The translations under genes and the position numbers were made by a program. A stretch of DNA of 64,000 nt. Origin: RPQJ01 sp052035645. Lineage in GTDB: Bacteria; Pseudomonadota; Gammaproteobacteria; Steroidobacterales; Steroidobacteraceae. The DNA lies in NCBI GenBank assembly GCA_052035645.1, contig JBPOHK010000171.1:5102-69101 (forward strand), read 5' to 3'. How positions within the stretch are numbered: the first letter of the stretch is position 1; every line of letters starts with the position of its first letter. The notes beneath the pieces were generated by a model. It saw only the letters and a program-made list of their open reading frames with translations. It had not been told where the DNA came from and did not search any database. Shown in pieces: positions 24,392 to 31,729 of this stretch.

Positions 24392-25270
24392 TCAGGCCAA
24401 AGCGGTTTGCAGCAGCCAGCCGAAGGCGTAGACGGCGGCGACGAAGCCGACGAAGGCTGCGGCCGCGCCGCGCCGGTAGCGACGGGCGAGCTGCTCCGGC
24501 GGCGATGCGGCCAGCAGGAACAGCTGCCCGGACTGCGGCCTCGCCACGACGTGCACCGCGGATCCGACGGGCCTCTCGCGGGCCTGCGCCTGCACCGTGC
24601 GCAGCGCCTCGGCCCGGGCGTCCTCCCATTCCGCGAGGCTGATCCGTCCGTCGCCGTCGGCGTCGAACCGCTCGACCAGCGCCGCCTGGTCCGCCTTCCA
24701 CTCGCGGGCCAGGTCGTTCGCGGCCGCCTGCAGGTCCGGGCCGTCGGAGCGGTGCGAACGGAAGTCGCCCAGCACGTACACCTGCTCGTGCTCGTAGATG
24801 CGTTCCTCGACGTACTTGTAGTCCCGCTCCGCGCGTCGGTCGGCTCCCGGCGCCGTCGTCGGCCAGGGCGTGCCCCCGTACCAGGCGGTCGACTCGGTGG
24901 TGACGACTTCCGCCCCTTCCGGCATGACCAGGCAGCGGCCCGTGCCGTCGTCGAGCTCGAACGGCTGGTTCGACGTCCCCGACGCGACGACCCGCCACCT
25001 GTCGCCGCGCTTGCCGGACTGCTCGCGCTTCGAGATGCGGTAGCGCCACCAGATGCAGGGTCGCCGGGTCAGCGGTCCGAAGTTGCCGCCTGCCCCGGCC
25101 TGCAGGCCGCGGCCCGCCAGCTCGACGTAGCCCTGGGCGGCCGAGCGCACGCGCGAGGTGGGCGTGTCCTCGATCAGCCGGGCGATCCGGATCCAGCGCA
25201 GCGACAGCGCGGCACCGCCGATCGCGGCGGCGCCGAGCACCATCACCCAGAACCAGAAGTCTTCACCCAA
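24392..25270 (-). CDS. GIDE-domain membrane protein with an EF-hand insertion
   Basis: A 292-residue membrane protein with an N-terminal helix (about 5-25) and a C-terminal helix (about 270-290). The region between resembles the GIDE (E3 ligase-like) domain: GYVELAGRGLQAGAG, GPLTRRPCIWWRYRI, PFELDDGTGRCLVMPEGA, YEHEQVYVLGDF. Residues 203-214 (DADGDGRISLAE) form a perfect EF-hand calcium loop, unusual in this family. It overlaps the lemA gene by 8 bp, and GIDE proteins are commonly encoded next to LemA, implying joint function at the envelope; that function is not established. Confidence 0.75.
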   Translation of the reverse strand: MGEDFWFWVMVLGAAAIGGAALSLRWIRIARLIEDTPTSRVRSAAQGYVELAGRGLQAGAGGNFGPLTRRPCIWWRYRISKREQSGKRGDRWRVVASGTSNQPFELDDGTGRCLVMPEGAEVVTTESTAWYGGTPWPTTAPGADRRAERDYKYVEERIYEHEQVYVLGDFRSHRSDGPDLQAAANDLAREWKADQAALVERFDADGDGRISLAEWEDARAEALRTVQAQARERPVGSAVHVVARPQSGQLFLLAASPPEQLARRYRRGAAAAFVGFVAAVYAFGWLLQTALA

Positions 25271-25835
25271 ACAGCTTGCCCAGGTCCACGTCCCGCTTCT
25301 GCTCCTCGCTGAACTCCAGCAGCGCGGCCTGCCTGAACTCGAACATCCGCGCGATGATCAGGTCGGGGAAGGTCTGCTGGCGGATGTTGTTGAGGTTGAC
25401 GGCCTCGTTGTACAGCTCGCGGCGGTCCGCGATGCCGTTCTCGAGCTCGGAGATCCGCGAACGCAGGTGCGCGAAGCCCTCGTCCGCCTTCAGCGCCGGG
25501 TAGTTCTCCGCCAGCGCGAACAGCCGGCCGAGGCCGTCGCGCAGCTGGCCCTCGGCGCTGCCGAGCGAGGCCACGTCCTGCGCGCCCTGGGCCTTGAACA
25601 CCGCGGAGCGCGCCTGCATCACGCGCTCGAGCGTCTCCTGCTCGTGCTGCATGTAGCGCTTGCAGGTCTCGACCAGCTTCGGCAGCTCGTCGTGGCGCTG
25701 CGTGAGCAGCACGTCGATGTTCGACCAGGCCTTGTGCACGTTGGCGCGCAGCGAGACCAGCCCGTTGAAGATGCGCACGAAGTACGCCAGCGCCACGAAC
25801 ACCAGCGCGAAGAACAGCAGCAGGATCACCCACAT
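25263..25835 (-). CDS. lemA: LemA family protein
   Basis: A 190-residue protein with one N-terminal transmembrane helix (about 2-22) and a long helical body: FNGLVSLRANVHKAWSNIDV, LLTQRHDELPKLVETCKRYM, ALAENYPALKADEGF and YNEAVNLNNIRQQTFPDLII, all family markers. ATG at 25835 is preferred because GGGAG lies upstream; a longer reading to 25928 lacks the hydrophobic start. First gene of the lemA-GIDE-prlC-xthA unit, divergent from the carbonic anhydrase gene. Function in bacteria is unclear. Confidence 0.92.
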   Translation of the reverse strand: MWVILLLFFALVFVALAYFVRIFNGLVSLRANVHKAWSNIDVLLTQRHDELPKLVETCKRYMQHEQETLERVMQARSAVFKAQGAQDVASLGSAEGQLRDGLGRLFALAENYPALKADEGFAHLRSRISELENGIADRRELYNEAVNLNNIRQQTFPDLIIARMFEFRQAALLEFSEEQKRDVDLGKLFG

Positions 25836-25942
25836 GGTCGACTCTCCCGGTCCGCCACAGGGCGTCCGCCCGTGCAATTTGCCGCCGTCGCACCCCGAGC
25901 GTCTACACTGGACGCGCAAATTCCCCACGAGGATCCCGATTC

Positions 25943-26470
25943 ATGCCCCTGCGACCCTTCCGCGGCACCGTGCCCAGCCTCGGTCCCGGCGCCTATGTCG
26001 ACCCGACCGCGCTGGTGGTCGGCGACGTCGTCCTCGGCGAGGACGTCTCGATCTGGCCCATGGTGGTGGTGCGCGGCGACGTCAACCACATCCGCATCGG
26101 CGCGCGCAGCAACGTGCAGGACTGCAGCATGCTGCACGTGTCGCGGCCGTACCCCGGCAACGACGCGGGCTGGCCGCTGGTCGTCGGCGAGGACGTCGTG
26201 GTCGGCCACAAGGTGGCGCTGCACGGCTGCTCGATCGGCCACCGGGTGCTGGTCGGGATCGGCGCGATCGTGCTCGACGGCGTGGTGGTCCAGGACGACG
26301 TGGTGATCGGCGCCGGCAGCGTGGTCACGCCGGGCAAGGTGCTCGAGAGCGGCGGCCTGTACGTGGGCAACCCGGCGAGGCGCTCCCGCGACCTCACGGC
26401 CGACGAACTCGCGCGCACGCCGCGGATGGCGGCGCACTACGTCGCGCTCAAGCGGGAGTATTCGACCTAG
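25943..26470 (+). CDS. gamma-carbonic anhydrase family protein
   Basis: A 175-residue left-handed beta-helix protein (YrdA/PaaY group) with hexapeptide repeats. Zinc-type histidines occur in CSMLHVSRP and GHKVALHGCSIGHRV. VVVRGDVNHIRIGARSNVQDC and VVTPGKVLESGGLYVGNPAR are typical. The catalytic carbonic anhydrase loop is short as in the YrdA subgroup, so activity is uncertain. A TACACT at 25904-25909 could be its -10. Its last 23 bases overlap convergent aroE. Confidence 0.88.
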   Translation: MPLRPFRGTVPSLGPGAYVDPTALVVGDVVLGEDVSIWPMVVVRGDVNHIRIGARSNVQDCSMLHVSRPYPGNDAGWPLVVGEDVVVGHKVALHGCSIGHRVLVGIGAIVLDGVVVQDDVVIGAGSVVTPGKVLESGGLYVGNPARRSRDLTADELARTPRMAAHYVALKREYST

Positions 26471-27290
26471 CCGCCGCGCGGCGCCGCAGCGCCTCGAGCA
26501 CCGGGGCCGTGTCCGGGCGCACGCCGCGCCAGAGCTGAAAGGCCTCGGCGGCCTGCTCGACCAGCATGCCCCAGCCCTGCACGGCGGTCCCTGCGCCGAG
26601 CCGCCTCGCCCAGTCGGTGAACGGCGTCTCGCCGACGCCGTAGGCCATGTCGTAGCACGCCGTGCGCGGGCCGACCACGCCCTCCGGCACCGGCGGCACC
26701 TCGCCCTTGAGGCTGGCCGAGGTGGCGTTCACGACCAGGTCGAAGGGCTGCGGCTCGACCGCGGCGAACTTCGCCGCGCTCACGGAGCCCAGGGACGCGA
26801 ACTCGCTGGCGAGCTGCGAGGCGCGCTCGAGCGATCGGTTCGCGATCACCAGTGTCGCCGGGTGCAGCTCCAGCAGCGGGGCGAGGGCGCCGCGCGCCGC
26901 GCCGCCCGCGCCGAGCACCAGGATGCGCGGGCGGACCAGCTTCAGCCCGAGATTGCGCGTCAGGTCGGTGACCAGGCCGACGCCGTCGGTGTTGTCCCCG
27001 ACCAGGCCGACGTCGCGCCGCAGGATGGTGTTCACCGCGTCCGCGCGCTCGGCGCGCGGCGTCAGCTCGTTCACGAGGTCGGCGGCGGCCCGCTTGTGCG
27101 GCAGCGTGACGTTGCAGCCGCGGCCGCCGGCGCTGAAGAACTCCAGCACGTCGTGACGGAACGTCTCCGGCGGCGACTCGTACAGCCGGTACGTCATGTC
27201 CTGGCCGGTCTGCTTCGCGAACAGGCCGTGGATGAACGGCGACCAGCTGTGCTGCACCGGGTAGCCGAACACGACGTAGGCGTCGGTCAT
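26448..27290 (-). CDS. aroE: shikimate dehydrogenase (NADP+)
   Basis: A 280-residue enzyme reducing 3-dehydroshikimate. VFGYPVQHSWSPFIH binds shikimate, NVTLPHKRAA has the catalytic Lys, VGDNTDGVGLV the catalytic Asp, VLGAGGAARGAL is the NADP loop, and NRSLERASQL gives the NADP phosphate Arg. The shikimate pathway feeds both the trp operon and the chorismatase of the pigment cluster elsewhere in the window. ATG 19 bp after the hemB stop. Confidence 0.95.
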   Translation of the reverse strand: MTDAYVVFGYPVQHSWSPFIHGLFAKQTGQDMTYRLYESPPETFRHDVLEFFSAGGRGCNVTLPHKRAAADLVNELTPRAERADAVNTILRRDVGLVGDNTDGVGLVTDLTRNLGLKLVRPRILVLGAGGAARGALAPLLELHPATLVIANRSLERASQLASEFASLGSVSAAKFAAVEPQPFDLVVNATSASLKGEVPPVPEGVVGPRTACYDMAYGVGETPFTDWARRLGAGTAVQGWGMLVEQAAEAFQLWRGVRPDTAPVLEALRRRAAARSNTPA

Positions 27291-27309
27291 GGCGCGCCGG
27301 GCCGTCCCG

Positions 27310-28320
27310 TCAGCCCTTGAGCCACTGCGCGGCGCGCTTCGCGAAATACGTGAGGATGCCGTCGGCACCCGCGCGCTTGAAGGCGAGCAGCGACTCGAGC
27401 ACCACCGCGCGCTCGTCGAGCCAGCCGTGGCCCGCGGCCGCCATCAGCATTGCGTACTCGCCGCTCACCTGGTACGCGTAGGTCGGCACGCCGAAGCGGT
27501 CCTTCACGCGCCGAACGATGTCGAGGTAGGGCATGCCGGGTTTCACCATCACCATGTCCGCGCCCTCGTCGAGGTCCAGCTGCACTTCGCGCAGCGCCTC
27601 GTCCGTGTTCGCGGGATCCATCTGGTAGGTGTACTTGTTGCCCTTGCCGAGGTTGCCCGCCGACCCGACCGCGTCGCGGAACGGGCCGTAGAAACTCGAG
27701 GCGTACTTGGCCGAGTAGGCCAGGATGCGGGTGTAGATGTGGCCGCCGGCCTCGAGGGCATCGCGCACCGCGCCGATGCGGCCGTCCATCATGTCCGAGG
27801 GGGCGACGACGTCCGCGCCGGCCTCGGCATGCGAGACGGCCTGCTTCACCAGCGCCTCGACGGTCACGTCGTTCAGCACGTAGCCGCTCTCGTCGATGAT
27901 GCCGTCCTGGCCGTGGGTCGTGAACGGGTCGAGCGCGACGTCGGTGATCACGCCGAGCTCCGGCACGGCCTGCTTGACCGCCCGCACCGCGCGCTGCGCG
28001 AGCCCGTCCGGGTTCCAGGCCTCGCGGCCGTCGAGGCTCTTGGCCTCGGGCGGAGTGACCGGGAACAGCGCGAGCGCCGGCACGCCGAGCGCGTGGATCG
28101 CCTCGGCCTCGCGCACCAGCTCGTCGATGGACACCCGCTCGACGCCCGGCATCGACGGCACCGGCACCCGCTGCTGCCGGCCCTCCATGACGAACATCGG
28201 GTAGATGAAGTCGGCCGGTGTCAGCACGCTCTCGCGCATCAGGCGGCGCGAGAACTCGTCGCGGCGCATGCGCCGCATGCGGACGCGGGGATACTGGTGG
28301 GGGGTGTGGTGGTGGCTCAT
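27310..28320 (-). CDS. hemB: delta-aminolevulinic acid dehydratase (porphobilinogen synthase)
   Basis: A 336-residue enzyme condensing two 5-aminolevulinates. FSRRLMRESVLTPADFIYPM begins it; Lys of the active site lies in KYASSFYGPFRDA and MVMVKPGMPYLDIV regions. The metal loop reads ITDVALDPFTTHGQDG: aspartates instead of cysteines, so this is the magnesium/potassium type and not the zinc type. ATG at MSHHHTPHQ is chosen over one 45 bp upstream. It is upstream of aroE in one unit and divergent from the ECF sigma gene. Confidence 0.95.
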   Translation of the reverse strand: MSHHHTPHQYPRVRMRRMRRDEFSRRLMRESVLTPADFIYPMFVMEGRQQRVPVPSMPGVERVSIDELVREAEAIHALGVPALALFPVTPPEAKSLDGREAWNPDGLAQRAVRAVKQAVPELGVITDVALDPFTTHGQDGIIDESGYVLNDVTVEALVKQAVSHAEAGADVVAPSDMMDGRIGAVRDALEAGGHIYTRILAYSAKYASSFYGPFRDAVGSAGNLGKGNKYTYQMDPANTDEALREVQLDLDEGADMVMVKPGMPYLDIVRRVKDRFGVPTYAYQVSGEYAMLMAAAGHGWLDERAVVLESLLAFKRAGADGILTYFAKRAAQWLKG

Positions 28321-28393
28321 CGATCGCGGCTCCGCTGGGGCGGCCGGCCTCGTTTGCGCTCGCATCGGCCGGCGGCTAAGGTGCGGGCCTGGC

Positions 28394-28428
28394 AGGAAAT
28401 AAGCCCGCGTCTCACCGGGTCTTTATAC
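28394..28428 (+). promoter_or_regulatory. possible ECF-type autoregulatory promoter
   Basis: GGAAAT (about 28395-28400) and GTCTTTA (28419-28425) lie 18 bp apart directly before the ECF sigma ATG, resembling the GGAA...GTC pattern recognised by ECF sigma factors. The transcript would start at or within a few bases of the ATG. Weak evidence from motif and position only. Confidence 0.35.
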
Positions 28429-28956
28429 ATGAACGCGCCGTTTGCCGGAAAGGACGGGGAAACCGCATTCGCGCGCCTGTGCGAGGAGCTGCGCCCGGAC
28501 CTGTTTCGCTTCGCGTACTGGCTGGCCCGCGACCGGCAGGTGGCCGACGACGTGGTCCAGGAGAGCCTGCTGCGGGCGTGGCGCGCCCGCGACAGCGTGG
28601 ATGCGGCCGGGGCCCTGAAGCCGTGGCTGCTGACGATCGTCCGCAGGGAGCACGCGCGCATGTACGAGCGCAAGCGGTTCGAGACGGTGCCGGTGGACGA
28701 GCTGGTGGGCGGGGAATCGCCCGAGCTCGCCGCCGCGGAGGACCGCGAGGTGCACGACATGCGCCGCGCGATCCTCGCGCTCGAACCCGACTACCGCGAG
28801 CCGCTCGCGCTGCAGGTGATGCTCGGGCTCAGCACGGCCGAGATCGCCGGCCAGCTCGGCCTGACCCAGGGCGCGGTGCTGACGCGCCTGTTCCGTGCCC
28901 GCCAGCAGCTGCGTCGCGCGCTCGGCGTGGGCGATGCGACGGAGGACGAGGAGTGA
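28429..28956 (+). CDS. ECF-family RNA polymerase sigma factor
   Basis: A 175-residue sigma-70 factor with region 2 (LFRFAYWLARDRQVADDVVQESLLRAWRA in part) at about 25-85 and region 4 (YREPLALQVMLGLSTAEIAG, then LTQGAVLTRLFRARQQL) at about 120-165. Regions 1 and 3 are absent, as in ECF factors. Its stop overlaps the ATG of the anti-sigma gene, which fits a sigma/anti-sigma pair. ECF factors paired with DUF3379 proteins are common in gammaproteobacteria; the inducing signal is not evident. Confidence 0.92.
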   Translation: MNAPFAGKDGETAFARLCEELRPDLFRFAYWLARDRQVADDVVQESLLRAWRARDSVDAAGALKPWLLTIVRREHARMYERKRFETVPVDELVGGESPELAAAEDREVHDMRRAILALEPDYREPLALQVMLGLSTAEIAGQLGLTQGAVLTRLFRARQQLRRALGVGDATEDEE

Positions 28957-29654
28957 TGGACTGCCTGGAATTCCGCCGCCGTGCCGGTGGCGACCCGCAG
29001 CACCCGGACGGGGAGGCGCTCGAGCACGCCGCCGGGTGCGTGGCCTGCGCGGCGCACCTGCGCGAGCTGCGCCGCATGGACGTGACGATCCTCGCGGCGC
29101 TGCGCGTGCCCGCGGCGGCATCCGGGCCGCGTCCGTCGCCGGCCGCGTCCGTCGCCGGCGCGGTGCTCGGCGACCGTCGGCGCTGGTTCGCGCTGGCCGC
29201 GAGCATCGCCGGCGGTGTCGCCGTCGGTGCGCTGCTTTGGGCGAGCGGCCCGCGCGACGCCCTGGCGCGCGACGTGGTGCGGCACGTCGAGCACGAGCCC
29301 GCGGCGCTGGTCCCCACCCAGACCGCCGCCGACCCGCAGCGCGTCCGCGACGTGCTCGCCCGCGACGGCGTGCGCCTCGTCGGCGGCATGGGTCTGGTCA
29401 CCTACGTGCGGTCCTGCGAGTTCCGCGGCCACGAGGTGCCGCACCTCGTCGTGCAGACGGCGGACGGGCCGGTGACGGTGCTGCTGCTGCCGCAGGAGCG
29501 CGTCGACGGCCCGGTGCAGTTCCACGAAGGCCGCTATGTCGGCACCATCGAGCCGCTCGGGGCGGGCGCCGTCGCCGTGATCGGCGGTTCGCCCACGCAG
29601 GTGCGCGAGGCCACGCGACGCGTGACGGAGGCCGTGCAATGGCAAGCCGGGTGA
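28956..29654 (+). CDS. DUF3379-type anti-sigma factor
   Basis: A 232-residue membrane protein. The N terminus MDCLEFRRRAGGDPQHPDGE and HAAGCVACAAHLRELRRMD form a zinc-finger-like anti-sigma domain (His and CxxC). A transmembrane helix follows at about 75-95 (ALAASIAGGVAVGALLW). The C-terminal periplasmic domain has VRDVLARDGVRLVGGMGLVT and HLVVQTADGPVTVLLLPQE as in DUF3379. ATG overlaps the sigma-factor stop. Likely holds the sigma factor at the membrane until an envelope signal releases it. Confidence 0.88.
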   Translation: MDCLEFRRRAGGDPQHPDGEALEHAAGCVACAAHLRELRRMDVTILAALRVPAAASGPRPSPAASVAGAVLGDRRRWFALAASIAGGVAVGALLWASGPRDALARDVVRHVEHEPAALVPTQTAADPQRVRDVLARDGVRLVGGMGLVTYVRSCEFRGHEVPHLVVQTADGPVTVLLLPQERVDGPVQFHEGRYVGTIEPLGAGAVAVIGGSPTQVREATRRVTEAVQWQAG

Positions 29655-30286
29655 AGGGCCGTCCCGCGCAGGCGCCGCGCGACGCGCAGCAGCTCGCGAC
29701 CGACGGGCGCACGCGCTGTCCCTGGTCGAACGTCGGCATGAGCGCGGCCTACGTGCGCTACCACGACGAGGAGTGGGGCGTGCCGGTGCACGACGACCGC
29801 GTCCAGTTCGAGTTCCTGCTGCTGGAGGGCGCGCAGGCCGGGCTCAGCTGGTCCACCATCCTCAACAAGCGGGCCGGCTATCGCGAGGCGTTCGCGGACT
29901 TCGATCCCGAGCGCGTCGCGCGGTTCGACAAGCGCCGGCGCGAGCGCCTGATGAAGTTCGAGGGCATCGTGCGCAACCGGCTCAAGATCGAGTCGGCCGT
30001 CACCAACGCGCGCTGCTTCCTCGCCGTGCAGGAGGAGTTCGGCTCCTTCGACCGCTACGCCTGGCAGTTCGTCGGCGGCCGTCCGCGCGTCAATCGCTGG
30101 CGCGCGCTCGGCGAGGTGCCCGCCCGCACCGCCGAGTCCGATGCCTTCAGCAAGGACCTGCAGCGGCGCGGCTTCAAGTTCGTCGGCTCGACCATCCTGT
30201 ACGCGCACATGCAGGCCACCGGCATGGTGAACGACCACCTCGTGTCCTGCTTCCGCCACGCACCGCTCGCGCGCGCCGCGCGCTGA
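29639..30286 (+). CDS. tag: DNA-3-methyladenine glycosylase I
   Basis: A 215-residue base-excision repair glycosylase removing 3-methyladenine. RCPWSNVGMSAAYVRYHDEEWGVP includes the zinc Cys and His region, VQFEFLLLEGAQAGLSWSTIL the active-site Glu and Trp, and QATGMVNDHLVSCFRH the C-terminal zinc ligands. Its ATG lies 16 bp inside the anti-sigma gene, so it is part of that operon; control by the ECF factor would make this repair gene stress-inducible (inference). Confidence 0.94.
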   Translation: MASRVKGRPAQAPRDAQQLATDGRTRCPWSNVGMSAAYVRYHDEEWGVPVHDDRVQFEFLLLEGAQAGLSWSTILNKRAGYREAFADFDPERVARFDKRRRERLMKFEGIVRNRLKIESAVTNARCFLAVQEEFGSFDRYAWQFVGGRPRVNRWRALGEVPARTAESDAFSKDLQRRGFKFVGSTILYAHMQATGMVNDHLVSCFRHAPLARAAR

Positions 30287-31138
30287 TCACTCGCCGGCGA
30301 GCCACTCGACGCGCGTGCCGCCGCCGCCGTCGGGCGCGAGCAGGCGGTGCAGTTCCGGCAGCAGCGCCTCGAGCCGCGCATCGAGCTGCCACGGCGGATT
30401 GACGACGAGCAGCCCGGAGCCCTGCATGCCGACCGCGGTGTCGGCGGGCCGCACGCTCAGCTGCACGTCGAGCAGCCGGCGCAGGCCGGACTCGCGCAGG
30501 TCGCGATGGAAGCGCACGGGGCCGGCGCGCTGCGTGAGCGGATACCACACGGCCACGATGCCGGTCGGCCAGCGCTCGTGCACCGTGGCCAGGCCCGCGA
30601 GCACCCGGTCGAACTCCTCGTCCGACTCGTACGGCGGGTCGATGAGCACGAGTCCTCGGTTCTCGCGGGGCGGCAGGTGGGCGCGGAGCGCGGCGTAGCC
30701 GTCCGCCTCCAGCACCGACACGCTGCGCGCGCGCCCGAGCGCCGCGCGCAGGGCCGCCGCCTCGCGCGGATGCTGCTCGACCAGCACCATCCGGTCGCCC
30801 GGCCGGCGCTGGCCGGCGACGATCAGCGGCGAGCCCGGGTAGGCCGTGATGGCGCTGCGTCCGGGGCCGGCCGAGGCGCGCACCTGCTCCACGTAGCGGG
30901 CGACCTCCGCCGGCAGGCGCTGCGCCGGCAGGGCCAGCAGCCGGCCGATGCCCTCCTTGTACTCGCCGCTGCGCTGGGCCTGGGCGTCGCTCAGGTCGTA
31001 GAGGCCCCGACCGGCGTGCGTGTCGAGGTAGAGGAAGGGCGCGGGCTTCCGCTCGAGGTGCTCGACGAGCATCATCAGCACGACGTGCTTGAGCACGTCC
31101 GCGAAGTTGCCGGCGTGGTAGGCGTGGCGATAGTTCAT
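30287..31138 (-). CDS. rlmJ: 23S rRNA (adenine2030-N6)-methyltransferase
   Basis: A 283-residue SAM enzyme. MNYRHAYHAGNFADVLKHVV is the invariant RlmJ N terminus, YLDTHAGRGLYDL is the SAM site and GLVLIDPPYESDEEF is the DPPY catalytic motif of N6-adenine methylases. Stop codon abuts the tag stop with no gap (convergent). Start fixed by the conserved N terminus; longer readings upstream are not supported. Confidence 0.95.
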   Translation of the reverse strand: MNYRHAYHAGNFADVLKHVVLMMLVEHLERKPAPFLYLDTHAGRGLYDLSDAQAQRSGEYKEGIGRLLALPAQRLPAEVARYVEQVRASAGPGRSAITAYPGSPLIVAGQRRPGDRMVLVEQHPREAAALRAALGRARSVSVLEADGYAALRAHLPPRENRGLVLIDPPYESDEEFDRVLAGLATVHERWPTGIVAVWYPLTQRAGPVRFHRDLRESGLRRLLDVQLSVRPADTAVGMQGSGLLVVNPPWQLDARLEALLPELHRLLAPDGGGGTRVEWLAGE

Positions 31139-31166
31139 GGCGGCGGGGCTGCCGGAGGACGATCCG

Positions 31167-31607
31167 ATGAAGGGTAGAGTATTGCACCGGGTGCATGCCC
31201 TGCGCCTGGCCGCGACCACCGCGCCGGTGGCGGCGCTCGCGCTGGGCACGGCCTGCGCCCAGAGTCCGCCGCCGCCGGCGGCATCTCCCCCACCCCCGGT
31301 CCAGGGACAGCCCATGACGGCCACGATGCGTTCGATCGGCGAAGCGGCCCGGGCCGATGCGGCCCGGCGCACCGGCCTGCCGCTGGCGGAGGTGCGCGTC
31401 GTCTCGGCCGAGTCCGTCACCTGGCGCGACGGCTCGCTCGGCTGCCCCGAGCCCGGCATGGCCTACACGGACGCGCTGGTACCCGGCTACCGCATCCGGG
31501 TGGCGGCCGGCACGCAGGAACTGGACTACCACGCCAGCCGGGGCGGGCAGCTGGTGCTGTGCCCGGCCGGGCGCGCGGTCGAGCCGCTGCCCGACAGCGC
31601 GATCTGA
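31167..31607 (+). CDS. small secreted protein, DGSLGCPEPGM family
   Basis: A 146-residue exported protein of unknown function. The N terminus (MKGRVLHRVHALRLAATTAP onward) is a signal peptide; GTAC just before QSPPPPAA might act as a poor lipobox, followed by a proline-rich linker. The mature domain carries TWRDGSLGCPEPGMAYTDAL and VPGYRIRVAAG, a pattern I know from many short uncharacterised bacterial proteins. Two cysteines could bond. An ATG 30 bp upstream is in frame but overlaps the rlmJ start and would bury the signal peptide. Confidence 0.65.
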   Translation: MKGRVLHRVHALRLAATTAPVAALALGTACAQSPPPPAASPPPPVQGQPMTATMRSIGEAARADAARRTGLPLAEVRVVSAESVTWRDGSLGCPEPGMAYTDALVPGYRIRVAAGTQELDYHASRGGQLVLCPAGRAVEPLPDSAI

Positions 31608-31660
31608 GATCCGCGCGCGCGGGCCCGCGCCGCCGGGCCATTCTCCGCGCCGGGAACCCT

Positions 31661-31701
31661 GCCCCAAAACAAAGCGCCCCGGGGATTGCTCCCCGGGGCG
31701 C
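31661..31701 (-). terminator. intrinsic terminator of the subtilase gene
   Basis: On the minus strand GCGCCCCGGGG, a 6-nt loop and CCCCGGGGCGC make a perfect 11-bp stem (31674-31701) followed by TTTGTTTTGGGG. It lies 29 bp after the subtilase stop codon and can also stop plus-strand transcripts from the small secreted protein. Confidence 0.85.
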
Positions 31702-31729
31702 GAGTCGACACGACTCGTGAGGCCGGCCC

